Source: Thinopyrum elongatum
Lineage: Eukaryota > Streptophyta > Magnoliopsida > Poales > Poaceae
DNA: 64,000 bases
Assembly: GCA_011799875.1 (NCBI GenBank)
Contig: CM022301.1
Coordinates: 16,369,927-16,433,926, forward strand
Reading direction: 5' to 3'
Part shown: positions 44,713 through 55,934 of the stretch, piece by piece
Position numbering within the stretch: position 1 is the first letter of the stretch
How the letters are laid out: each line of letters starts with the position of its first letter
The notes under the pieces: generated by a model
What the model saw: the letters and a program-made list of their open reading frames with translations, nothing else
Databases searched by the model: none
Told to the model about the DNA's origin: nothing
Program-made: the position numbers and the translations under genes

Positions 44713-46847
44713 CTAAGCATGATCTCCGGGAGCTCCTGAAGGGGTCTTCTGGCTTATCACTCCGGTGTGCGTAGACTGCGTGGAGAGGAGTCCATCTGCA
44801 AATGCCTCTGCTGAAGTCTGTGGAGCTGGAGGAGTTGACACTGGAGGGGCAACTGGGGCAGTGGCTGCAGGAGTTGAAAGAGTAGTCCTGGAATCTACAA
44901 CTAGCACAACTGATGATCTTTGTGCCCTTGGCACTCTCTAGAATGTATCTGTTGTGGGTCTATCATCACTTTCCTCAGCATCTTCCCTTAGCTTCTTCAC
45001 AATTGTTTGAATCTCTGTTACCTTCACATCAAGGTCATGGATCTTTGTCTCAATGATCCTTTCAAGACTCTCCTGATTCTGAGACAAGGTGCCCAAGCTT
45101 TTCTCAATCCTCACGGTAGCCTCAAGCAGATAACTGAGTTGATCTTGCTTGGTCTTGAGATTCACTGTTGAAGCATCTGGAGCACTTGCTACGTTTGCTG
45201 CTTTTGCAGCCTTTGCTCTCTCAATATTCTCTTGGGCCTTAGCATAAGTAGGATGTGAAGCATCCATGACAACCTCGCTGTCCTCAAAATCTGGCCTCAA
45301 GGGTACATGCTCTCTGTCAAGCAGATATGTCCCAGTTCCCACCTTGGAGTTGATCAATGTCTGGATGTGTGGGGCACAAACACCAGACCTCTTCTGGTCG
45401 GCTGTTGTCCTCTTGACTATCTCAGCTATCAAGCTCATGACTTTGAATTTTTGGGGGATGTCAAACAGATAAGCAAATTGATAGAATGACCATGTATCAT
45501 CATGTGATCTCCAGACTTGGGCAACAGAGTGTGCCTCATGATAGTGTTCATTGTGGTCAATCTTGCAAGCAGATAATAGATAGATCCTAGCTTATGTGTC
45601 TCCAAAGCTACATCAGGTATGGGCTTGTACATGTTAGCCATGGAGTTGTGATCCTTCCTGGGCTTGCCATACACATCTAGATCATCTTCACTTTCCTTGG
45701 GAGCATTGATAAGCTTGGCCCACTCAGAGATTGATGACTGGTATCTAGTGCCCTCAGTCATCCACACTATCTTACCATCAGGGTAGAAGTGGGCAGTAGA
45801 GTAGAACTGCATGATCATCTCATCGTTCAATTTTGTCAATTTCTGTCCAACAAACTTATCAACTCCATTCAATCTGAAGCTCTCATGCACATGAGGAAAA
45901 TAGTCTTCATTGTCATCAATATATTCCCAATCCACCCATTTCATGTCAAAAACTATGGGCTTCTTATCCAACAAGACAGTCTCATAGAAGTCCTGCTGTT
46001 CTCTGTTATGAAAAAGTTAGTCCACAACAGTCCTTCTCCTTGTGGCATATGGATCAATCTGCCTCCATAGTCTCAAACCATGATTCTTTCTCAACTTCAT
46101 GTTTTCTGCCAAAGGATGGTCATCATTATGATCTGGGATCTTGGGCTTCAATTTCCTGAGCACTAGTGGCTCATCATCTTCCTAAACCTCAGGCACTGGG
46201 GCCTTGTTCTTCTCTGCAGCTGAGATATTCCTTGTGGATCTCTTTGGAACTGAAGGCTGGGGTGCTTGAGCTAAAGCTTTAGGCTTGGGTGCAGCAGGTT
46301 TGGGAGCAGACTTGGGCTTTGAAGGAGCAGCCCCAGTCTTGATAGCATCTGCCATCAGCTTCTGTGTCTTGGCAGGAGGTGCAACAGGCTCTTCCTCCTC
46401 CTCTTCTTCTTCCTCATCCCTCATCATGGATGATCTCCCAATCACTCTGGCAATGGTCTTTCTGACCCTTTCCTTCCTCTTGTTTCCACCAGCAGCTTCT
46501 TCTTCCTCTCTGGGCTGAAGTGTAAACTGCATAGTCTCTTGAGTTGAAGATCTCGCTTTGGACATTGGAGTCCTCTTTGCAGGAGCCTTCTTCTGCAGTC
46601 CTGGCTTAGCAGCAGCAGCAGTGCCATATTCCTTCTTGAGCACCTTCTTCTTGGAGGTCACTTCCTCCTCAACCACAAAGTCTTCATCTTCACTCTCAGA
46701 AGTTCTTTTCTTTCTCTGCCTAGCTGCCTTTGGCAAGTTGCTGGGAGTGCTTCTGCTTCCCTCATCATAGCTACTATTGGGACTAGTGCCCTCACTGAGA
46801 TTAACTTCCTCTGCAGACTTGTTCTGGCTATCACTGGCTTTTGACAT
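44713..46847 (-). pseudogene. Large second ORF of the retroelement (plant-transposon-protein-like)
   Basis: One frame from ATG 46847 to about 45440, then after one frameshift to 44713 (about 710 codons). N-terminal third: Lys/Glu/Ala/Pro-rich, highly charged, with acidic runs (DEEEEEEEEEP) and basic patches. Middle: a folded-looking domain (NREQQDFYETVLLDKKPIVF, QFYSTAHFYPDGKIVWMTEG, HTLLPKSGDHMMIHGHS) resembling the putative plant transposon protein family. C-terminal: coiled coil and Pro/Ala/Thr tail. Breaks: TAG 46182-46184, TAA 46017-46019, frameshift about 45440-45475, TAG 44938-44940 (CAG in copy 1). It lacks retroviral enzyme motifs. Function unknown; I infer a DNA/RNA-binding accessory role only from charge. 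Confidence 0.7.
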
Positions 46848-48083
46848 CTTTGCAGCTGACCCTGTGAATAGATGGTGTGGGTAGAGTAGATGAGCATCAC
46901 AAAATACAGCTAGTTTTTTGCAAAAATTGAAACAAAACCTTAACTTTAGTTTTCTGCAGAAAGCATTTCGGAGCTACCGATTTGACAATCTCGGTGACAC
47001 CGAAGCACTAACAGAGTCTAAACATGCAGTTTCGTTCAGACCGAGATGCAGTTCGGTGACTCCGAGATGCTAGAGTTTCACTGAGAAAGTGTTTTCGGTC
47101 TCACCGATTAGTACACTTCGGTCAAACCGAGTTGCACTTAGTGCAATGGCCAAGGCCAATCGGTGTGACCGAAATCTTTAGATCGGACGGTCTGAGATGG
47201 GTTCGGCGGAAACCTAACCCTAAGATTTTGCATCAAACTATTATAAAGGACTTCTTTGCTGGATAAAACGATTTCATACGTGTGAAGAATACTGGCATTT
47301 TACTTTGTGGAATGAATCGGAGTAAATAGATAGCACAAAGGGCCGAACCATACCCTAACTTGGTGGTGGTTCGCTACGGCGGCAACGGTGGTGAAGAAAT
47401 CCGTTGACGGTGGCGGAGACCAGCGGCGGAAGCGCACTGGCGGAGACGGAGACGATCCGGAGACCAAGGGGCGGCAGTGCTGGGCGCGGGCTCGTGTAGT
47501 TTGAAGAAATTTTCAACCGTACAGGTACGCGAGATATATATACCCAGGCGCTGTCAGTGGCACCGAATGGATCTAATCGGTGGCACCGAGATGCGAAACT
47601 GTAGACAGTTACAGCAACTCGGTGAGACCGAGTGGATCTAATCGGTAGCACCGAGATAGAAAAACCTAGATCAGTCTATTGCATTCGGTGAGACCAAGTT
47701 GGAATGGTTGGTCAGACCGAATTACATTAGAAGGTTTTGGAAGTTAGCCCCTGAAGGATCGGTGGCTGTGAGTGCTCCTCACCCGGAGGGTCCGAAAGTG
47801 ACTTGTTCAAATTTTGTGATGTAGCATGAATAGAGTTTGAGACGAGAAAAAGCATAGATAGCTAGAGAGGGTTCTTAGGCAATCTTGTCCATCCATTTGG
47901 CAAAAGAAAACCAAACAAACAAAACAACAAATGGATGTACTCGAATGGAGAAAATTATGCACCCAACATGCTCACACAATAAGATAACAAATAAAACATG
48001 TGGCAAAGCATGCACATACACTCTAGCATCTATCAAGCAATTGGCGATGACTAGGTCATCTATATATGAGTATATTGACTTAG
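46848..48083 (-). promoter_or_regulatory. Leader and putative internal promoter of second ORF
   Basis: On the minus strand GGGTATATATATC (47527-47540) is followed by a C-rich leader, a possible splice donor G|GTATGG near 47352 and a possible acceptor CACAG|GG near 46865, just before ATG 46847. The block contains many TCGGTNNGACCGA-type words (46975-47150 and 47560-47720), as in the LTR. Upstream, 47760-48083 shows no gene. This layout suggests a separately transcribed, spliced gene inside the retroelement. Confidence 0.45.
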
Positions 48084-48088
48084 GAGTC

Positions 48089-49426
48089 TGATACGTCTCC
48101 AACGTATCTATAACTTATGAAGTATTCATGGCATGTTTGCAATAATTTTATATGGTTTTGGTATGATTTTATTAGAACTAACCCGGACTGACGCTGTTTT
48201 CAGCAGAACTACCGTGGTGTCATTTTTTGTGCAGAAATAAAAGTTCTCGGAATGGGCTAAAAATTTACGGTGATTTTTTATGGACCAAAAGAGACCCCCG
48301 AAGCACCGGAGCTGGACCAGAAGAGTCCCGAGGAGGCCACAAGCCAGGGGTGCACCTTGAGGGCTTGTGGGCTCCTCGGGACCCCCCTGACTTGTTTCTG
48401 ACGCTAAAAATTCCTATAAATATAGAAACCTCCGAAAAGAAACCTAGATTAGAAGTTCCGCCATCGTAAGCCTCTGTAGCCACGAAAAACCAATCGGGAG
48501 CCTGTTTTGGCACCCTGCCGGAGGGGGAAATCATCACCGGTGGCCATCTTCATCATCCCGGTGGTCTCCAAGACGAGGAGGGAGTAGTTCACCCTCAGGG
48601 CTGAGGGTATGTACCAGTAGCTATGTGTTTGATCTCTCTCTCTCTCGTGTTCTTGATTTGGCACGATCTTTATGTACCGCGAGCTTTGTTACTATAGTTG
48701 GATCATATGGTGTTTCTCCCCCTCTACCTTCTTATGATGAATTGAGTCTTGCTCTTTGAGGTTTCGTTATGTTGGATTGAGTATAGGATTTGAGAACACT
48801 TGATGTATGTCTTGCGATGGGATATCTGTGGTGACAATGGGATGTTCTATTGATTCACTTGATGTATGTTTTGGCACTCAACTCACGGATTCCCAAGGTG
48901 ACATTGGGGAAATCTATGCATAGGGGTTGATGCACATTTTTGTCCTACGTTCTCCGATAGAAACTTTGGAGTGATTTTTGTTGCACGTTGAGGGATTGTT
49001 ATATGATCCAATTATTTTATCATTGTTGAGGGAATTTGCACTAGTGAAAGTACGAACCCTAGGCCTTGTTTTCAAGCATTGCTATACCGTTTTTTCTCAC
49101 TTTTCTTACTTGTTACCTTGCTGTTTTTATATTTTCAGATTACAAAAACCTATATCTACTATCCATATTACACTTGTATCACCATCTCTTCACCGAACTA
49201 GTGCACCTATACAATTTACCATTGTATTGGGTGTGTTGGGGACACAAGAGACTCTTTGTTATTTGGTTGCAGGGTTGTTTGAGAGAGACCATCTTCATCC
49301 TATGCCTCCAACGGATTGATAAACCTTAGGTCATCCACTTGAGGGAAATTTGCTACTGTGCTACAAAACTCTGCGCTTGGAGGCCCAACACGAGTCTACA
49401 AGAAGAAGGTTGCGTAGTAGACATCA
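48089..49426 (+). repeat. TGATACG-type 5' LTR
   Basis: Begins TGATACGTCTCCAACGTATC and ends TAGTAGACATCA. A TATA-like element (CCTATAAATATAG) lies near 48413-48425, and a CT microsatellite near 48635-48650. Confidence 0.92.
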
Positions 49427-49436
49427 AGCTCTTTTT

Positions 49437-49454
49437 TGGCGCCGTTGCCGGGGA
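49437..49454 (+). other. Primer-binding site, tRNA-Asp type
   Basis: TGGCGCCGTTGCCGGGGA, 10 nt after the 5' LTR end. It matches the 3' end complement of plant tRNA-Asp as used in Athila-like elements (established knowledge). Confidence 0.85.
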
Positions 49455-49551
49455 GGTGAGTGCTTGAAGGTATATCTTTAGATCTTGCAATTGAATCTTT
49501 TAGTTTCTTGTTTTATCACTAGTTTAGTCTATAAAAGAAAACTACAAAAAA

Positions 49552-50535
49552 ATGGAATTGAGGTTGCCACATATTATTCATCTTTATAATGTCTTTCGTG
49601 AAAATGATGGAAAGGAAAATTGTGCTCAATTGATAGAAGAATAATGCAATAAAATGTTTGGCATAAAATATTTGTATGATGAGCATGACTGCAATGTTGT
49701 TAGTATGAATTCCTTGAATATCCATGATGCTAATGATATGCAAAGCTACAAGCTTGGGGATGCTATGTTTGATGAAGATGATATTTTTAGTCCCCCAAGT
49801 TTTGATGTGCAAATTTATTATGATGAAATCATGCCTCCTATTTATGATGATTATATTGATGAAAGTGGGTTTGAAAGAGTGTCAACTCTAGGTAATAATG
49901 ATCACACTATTTTGGAGGGTGTTGAATCTTATTGTAATAATTATGAAAGTGGATTTGGAGAGGTCATGACTTTATTTAGTGATGAATCCACTATTTTGGA
50001 AGAGGTTTCAATTGACTATGATAAAAAAGTTGCTATCTATGATGATTATTGTGATGACATGTATGCTATAAAGAATAATGATAACCATGAAACTTGTCAT
50101 CATGATTTTAATGTTCAATTTGACTATGTCAATCAAGTATCTCATGATAGTTATTTTGTTGAGTTTGCTCCTCCCACTACTATGAATGAGAAGAATTTTG
50201 CTCATGTGGAGAGTAGTAAAATTTCTATGCTTATGAATCATGAAAAGAATGCTTTATGTGATGGTTATATTGTTAAATTCATTCGTGATGCTACTGAAAG
50301 TTATTATGAGAGAGGAACATATGCTTCTACATATTGCAATAATATCAAGTTTCCTCTCTATGTGTTGAAAATCTTGAAGTTATGCTTGTTTTGCCTTCCT
50401 ATGCTAGTTGATTTTTGTTCCCATAAATTGTTTACTCACAAAATCCATATGCATAGGAAGTGGGTTAGACTTAAATGTGTTAGTCATATGCTTCCATTAT
50501 GTTTCAATTCTTATCTTTTATGTGAGCATCATTGA
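49552..50535 (+). CDS. Acidic ORF of non-autonomous gypsy-type element
   Basis: The frame begins at ATG 49552 (MELRLPHIIHLYNVF), has one TAA at 49642-49644, then runs uninterrupted for 293 codons from ATG 49654. The first two thirds are very acidic and tyrosine-rich (DEDDIFSPPSFDVQIYYDE, PPIYDDYIDESGFERV) with two similar blocks (ESGFERVSTL/NNDHTILEGV and ESGFGEVMTL/DESTILEEV), suggesting an internal duplication. The C-terminus is hydrophobic then basic (LKLCLFCLPMLVDF, HRKWVRLK). No zinc knuckle or protease motif. It sits where gag should be. A long open frame in an element otherwise without genes suggests selection or recent origin. Function unknown. Confidence 0.6.
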
Positions 50536-53500
50536 AATCATCTTGCCTAGCTAAAAAGGCATCAAACAAAAGCGCTTGTTGGGAGACAACCCAATATTTA
50601 CCCCTACTGTTTTTGTGTGTTCACATGATTAATATACTGTATTAATCATGTTTTATAGCTTTTGTTTGAATAACGTGCCAAGTAAAGCCTTTGGGATAGT
50701 GTGGTTGATAGTTGATTTGATTCTGTGCAAAAACAGAAACTTTTGCTGTCCAGTAACAGAATTGTTAAAATTCACTAGAATGCGGAAAAACTCTGAATTT
50801 GTTACAGCGGATTGATAAACAAATTTTCTACGTTGTCATAATTTTTCAGAATTTTGGAGTAACATAAGTATGAGCACAATTCAGATCTTTAAAGATTGTT
50901 CTGTTTTTGACAGATTCTGTTTTCGATGCATAGTTTACTTGTTTTCTAGTTTCTATGACTTATATTGCTTAATATAAGTTGTAGAAATTATAGGGTACAG
51001 TAGGCATAATGTGATAAAAATTATGAATCTTTTCTTGACAGTACCAAAGTGAATTATTTGTTTTATCATACTAACGGATCTCACGAGTTTTTCGTTAAGT
51101 TTTGTGTGATTGAAGTTTTCAAGTTTTGAGTGAGATACCAATATGAGGAGAATAAGGAGTGACAAGACCATAAGCTTGGGGATTCCCAAGGCAACCAAAG
51201 GTAATATTCAAGGAAGACCCGAGCAACTAAGCTTGGGGATGCCCCGGAAGGCATCCCCTCTTTCGTCTTCAACATTATCGGTAACCTCACTTCGAGCTAT
51301 ATTTTTATTCATCAGATGATATGAGTTTTGCTTGGCGCCTCATTTTATTTTATTAGTATTTGATTGCTGTTATTTAGAGTAATTTTTTGCATCTTTGATT
51401 TCAATAAAAGTGGCAAGTATAGCCTTTACCATGCTTATTTTGCAAGTCTATATGTTGCTGTTTGAAAACAGAAAGTTGGTTGTTACGTTTTGAATATTTG
51501 TAAATATTAAGAACATGATAAAATCTTGAATTTTTTTTAAAAATAAGCTACAACAAATTTTATACAGTGTGGTAATTTTTCAGAATTTTTGGAGTTAGGG
51601 AAGTATGAGTACAATTGCACTCTTTACACACTGTCCTGTTTTGACAGATTGCTGTTATGCTTGCAATGATTGCATATGTTTGCTTGTTTAATGATTCTAT
51701 TTGAGGATAGGAGTATTAAATATGCAGAGGCATTTAGTATGCAATGTCAAATAATAATTTTAGTGATTTGCTAGAGTAGAGAATGATAAGGTGTTCCATT
51801 GATTTATACTAACTTATCTCACGAGTTCTTGTTGAGTTTTGTGTGGATGAAGTTTTTAAGATTTAGGGAAACCATGATATAAAAGGAATTAAGGAGACAC
51901 AAAAGCTCAAGCTTGGGGATGCCCAAGGCATCCCAATATAATATTTCAAGAAGTCTCAAGCATCTAAGCTTAGGGATGCCCCGGTAGGCATCCCACCTTT
52001 CTTCATCAAGAATTATCGGTTAGTATCGGATGAGCCTAAGTTTTTGCTTCTTCACATGATGTGTGCTATTTTAAGAATGTCATTTTATTTTGTTTTGCTT
52101 GATGTTTGAATAAAATACTTAAGATCGGAAATTCTTAAATGAGAGAGAATCTTCACATAGCTACTTAATTATTTGACTACTCATTGATCTTCACTTATAT
52201 CTTTTTGGAGTAGTTTGTTAGTTGCTCTAGTGCTTCACCTATATCTTTTTAGAGCACGGCGGTGATTTTATTTTGAAGAAATTGATGATCTATCATGTTT
52301 CACTTATATTATTTTGAGAGTCTTATAAACAGCATGGTAATTTGCTTAGGTTATGAATTTAGTCCTAATATGATGGGTATTCAAGAGGGATATAATAAAA
52401 ACATTCATGAAGAGCATTGAATATATGAGAAGTTTGATTCCTTTCATTTGTTTTGAGATATAAAGATGGTGATATTAGAGTCATGCTAGTGCGTAATTGT
52501 GGATTGGTAGAAATACTTGTGTTAAAGTTTGTGATTCCCGAAGTATGCACGTATGGTGAACCGTTATGTGATGAAGTCAGAGCATGATTTATTTTTTGAT
52601 TGTCTTCCTTATGAGTGGCGGTCGGGGACGAGCGATGGTCTTTTCCTACCAATCTATCCCCCTAGGAGCATGCGTGTAGTACTTTGCTTTGATGGCTAAT
52701 AAAGTTTTGCAATAAGTATGTGAGTTCTTTATGACTAATGTTGAGTCCATGGATTATATGCACTCTCACCCTTCCACCATTGCTAGCCTCTCTAGTACCG
52801 CGCAACTTTCGCCGGTGCATTAAACCCACCATATACCCTTCCTCAAAACAGCCACCATACCTACCTATTATGGCATTTCCATAGCCATTCTGAGATATAT
52901 TGCCATGCAACTTCCACCGTTCCGTTTTATTATGACACAGACCATCATTGTCATATTGCTTTGCATGATCATGTAGTTGGCATAGTATTTGTGGCAATGC
53001 CACCGTTCATATTTTTTTATACATGTCACTCTTGATCATTGCACATCCAGGTACACTGCCAGAGGCATTCATATAGAGTCATACTTGTTCTAGTATCGAG
53101 TTGTAATTCTTGAGTTGTAAGTAAATAGAAGTGTGATGATCATCATTATTAGAACATTGTCCCATGTGAGAAAAGGATGATGGAGGCTATGATTCTCCCA
53201 CAAGAAGAGATGAGGCTCCGGACTTTAAAAAAAAAGAGGCCAAAGAGCCCAAATAAAAAAAGAAAAAAAATGAGAAAATAAAAAAATGAGAGAAAAAGAG
53301 AGAAGGGAGAATGTTAATATCCTTTTTCCACACTTGTGCTTCAAAGTAGCACCATGATCTTCATGATAGAGAGTCTCCTATTTTGTCACTTCATATACTA
53401 GTGAGAATTTTTCATTATAGAACTTGGCTTGTATATTCCAATGATGAGCTTACTCAAATTGCCCTAGGTCTTCATGAGCAAGCAAGTTGGATGCACACCC

Positions 53501-54090
53501 ACTTAGTTTCTTTTTGAGCTTTCATACACTTATAGCTCTAGTGCATCCGTTGCATGGCAATCCCTAATCACTTGCATTGATATCAATTGATGGGCATCTC
53601 CATAGCCCATAAATTTGCCTAGTTGATGTGAGACTTTCTCCTTTTTTGTCTTCTCCTCGCAACCTCCACCATACTCTATTCCACTTATAGTGCTATATCC
53701 ATGGCCCACGCTCATGTATTGCGTGAAAGTTGAAAAAGCTTGAGAACATTAAAAGTATGAAACAATTTCTTGGCTTGTCATCGGGGTTGTGCATGATGAA
53801 ATATTTTGTGTGATGAAGATAGAGCATAGCCAGAATATATGATTTTGTAGGGATAACTTTCTTTGGCCATGTTATTTTGAGAAGACATGATTGCTTTATT
53901 AGTATGCTTGAAGTATTATTGTTTTTATGTCAATATGAAACTATTTTTTTGAATCTTATGGATCTGAACATTCATGCCACAATAAAGAAGATTACATTGA
54001 TAAATATGTTAGGTAGCATTCACACTTCATAAATTCTTTCTTTTATCATTTACCTACTCGAGGACGAGCAGGAATTAATCTTGGGGATGC
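50536..54090 (+). other. Noncoding interior of non-autonomous element
   Basis: No supported ORF. It contains AAGCTTGGGGATGCC words at 51172, 51229, 51909 and 51966, each starting a GGGATGCC/GGCATCCC hairpin (the first degenerate), an A-rich purine tract at about 53225-53310, and the polypurine tract CTTGGGGATGC (54080-54090) before the 3' LTR. Two halves (51060-51300 and 51780-52030) look like diverged repeats of one another. Confidence 0.7.
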
Positions 54091-55429
54091 TGATACGTCT
54101 CCAACGTATCTATAATTTATGAAGTTTTCATGCCATGTTTGCAACAATTTTATATGGTTTTGGAATGATTTTATTAGAACTAACCCGGATTGATGCTGTT
54201 TTCAGTAGAACTACCGTGGTGTCGTTTTTGTGCAGAAATAAAAGTTCTCGGAATGGGCTGAAAATTTACGGTGATTTTTTATGGACCAAAAGAGACCCCC
54301 GAAGCACCGGAGCTGGACCAGAAGAGTCCCGAGGAGGCCACAAGCCAGGGGGGCGCGCCTTGAGGGCTTGTGGGCTCCTCGCCCCCCCCCCTGACTTGTT
54401 TCCGATGCCAAAAATTCCTATAAATATAGAAACCTCCGAAAAGAAACCTAGATCGGAAGTTCCGCCGCCGTAAGCCTCTGTAGCCATGAAAAACCAATCG
54501 GGAGCCCGTTCCGGCACCCTGACAGAGGGGGAAATCATCACCGGTGGCCATCTTCATCATCCCGGCAGTCTCCATGATGAGGAGGGAGTAGTTCACCCTC
54601 GGGGCTGAGGGTATGTACCAGTAGCTATGTGTTTAATCTCTCTCTCTGGTGTTCTTGGTTTGGTACGATCTTGATGTACCGCAAGCTTTGTCACTATAGT
54701 TGGATCATATGGTGTTTCTCCCCCTCTACCTTCTTGTGATGAATTGAGTCTTGCTCTTTGAGGTTTTGTTATGTTGGATTGAGTATTGGATTTGAGAACA
54801 CTTGATGTATGTCTTGCGATGGGATATCTGTGGTGACAATGGGATGTTCTATTGATTCACTTGATGTATGTTTTGGCACTCAACTCGCGGATTCCCGAGG
54901 TGACATTGGGGTAATCTATGCATAGGGGTTGATGCACGTTTTCGTCCTACGTTCTCCGATAGAAACTTTGGAGTGATTCTTTGTTGCACGTTGAGGGATT
55001 GTTATATGATCCAATTATGTTATCATTGTTGAGAGAATTTGCACTAGTGAAAGTATGAACTCTAGGCCTTGTTTTCAAGCATTGCAATACCGTTTTTGCT
55101 CACTTTTGTTACTTGTTACCTTGCTGTTTTTATATTTTTAGATTACAAAAACCTATATCTACTATCCATATTACACTTGTATCACCATCTCTTCGCCAAA
55201 CTAGTGCACCTATACAATTTACCATTGTATTGGGTGTGTTGGGGACACAAGAGACTCTTTGTTATTTGGTTGCAGGGTTGTTTGAGAGAGACCATCTTCA
55301 TCCTACGCCTCCCACGGATTGATAAACCTTATGTCATCCACTTGAGGGAAATTTGCTACTGTCCTACAAAACTCTGCGCTTGGAGGCCCAACATGAGTCT
55401 ACAAGAAGAAGGTTGCGTAGTAGACATCA
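54091..55429 (+). repeat. TGATACG-type 3' LTR
   Basis: 1339 bp, ends TAGACATCA directly before GAGTC. Very similar to the 5' LTR apart from scattered substitutions and a longer C run near 54382. Confidence 0.92.
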
Positions 55430-55434
55430 GAGTC

Positions 55435-55934
55435 AAATGAGAACATTTGATCATAGGTCATACTCATCGTTTAAGCACAAGTGGGGTTACCACTTTTACA
55501 TAAAGCATTGTTGTGTTCACATCATTAGAGTTGCTTTAGCTCAATTTTTAGAGCAAAGCTCCCCCTATATGTGATATCCCCCCTAAGAGGGATGAACTAA
55601 CCTTGGGTTTTGTCGATGATGACTTCATGTAGATAGTGAAGATGTGGATGCTCAATGTTGATGTAGATCTTTTGGAGCAATCCATTGTAGTGTTGCACTT
55701 CCAATACCTACATGTGTTAGTCCCACAAGGAACATACAAGGATATCCATAGGCATAGAGTGAAACACACAAATGATGATGTCTATGAAAGCATTAGGTTA
55801 CCTTGTGCCTTGTCTTACCAACAAGAGGGTTTGTGACTCCATGAACTAGTGCAGGATATGAAAGTTGATTGCACATGTCCTTGCCAAAATGAATATGAGT
55901 GAAGTATGTTGGCGGAGTCACCCTCAAGAACACT
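55435..55934 (-). other. Internal noncoding part of TGAAAGTGCAAC-type element
   Basis: This lies downstream (minus sense) of the gag region and before the nested element. No protease-type DSG/DTG motif or integrase is recognisable; short frames only. Confidence 0.5.

Larger units (their letters stand above)
48089..55429 (+). mobile_element. Non-autonomous TGATACG-type LTR retrotransposon
   Basis: 7341 bp, LTRs 48089-49426 and 54091-55429 (1338 and 1339 bp), target duplication GAGTC (48084-48088, 55430-55434). The primer site TGGCGCCGTTGCCGGGGA (49437-49454) is the tRNA-Asp-type site used by Athila-like gypsy elements. The 4.7-kb interior has one ORF of unknown function and no gag, protease, reverse transcriptase or integrase, so it must depend on another element. 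It is inserted in the leader side of the LTR element 42627-59752. Near-equal LTRs suggest a fairly recent insertion. Confidence 0.92.

Noticed and set aside
52365..53003. Minus-strand frames in the gypsy-type interior.
   Set aside because: No domains; they are antisense to the element and broken by low-complexity sequence.
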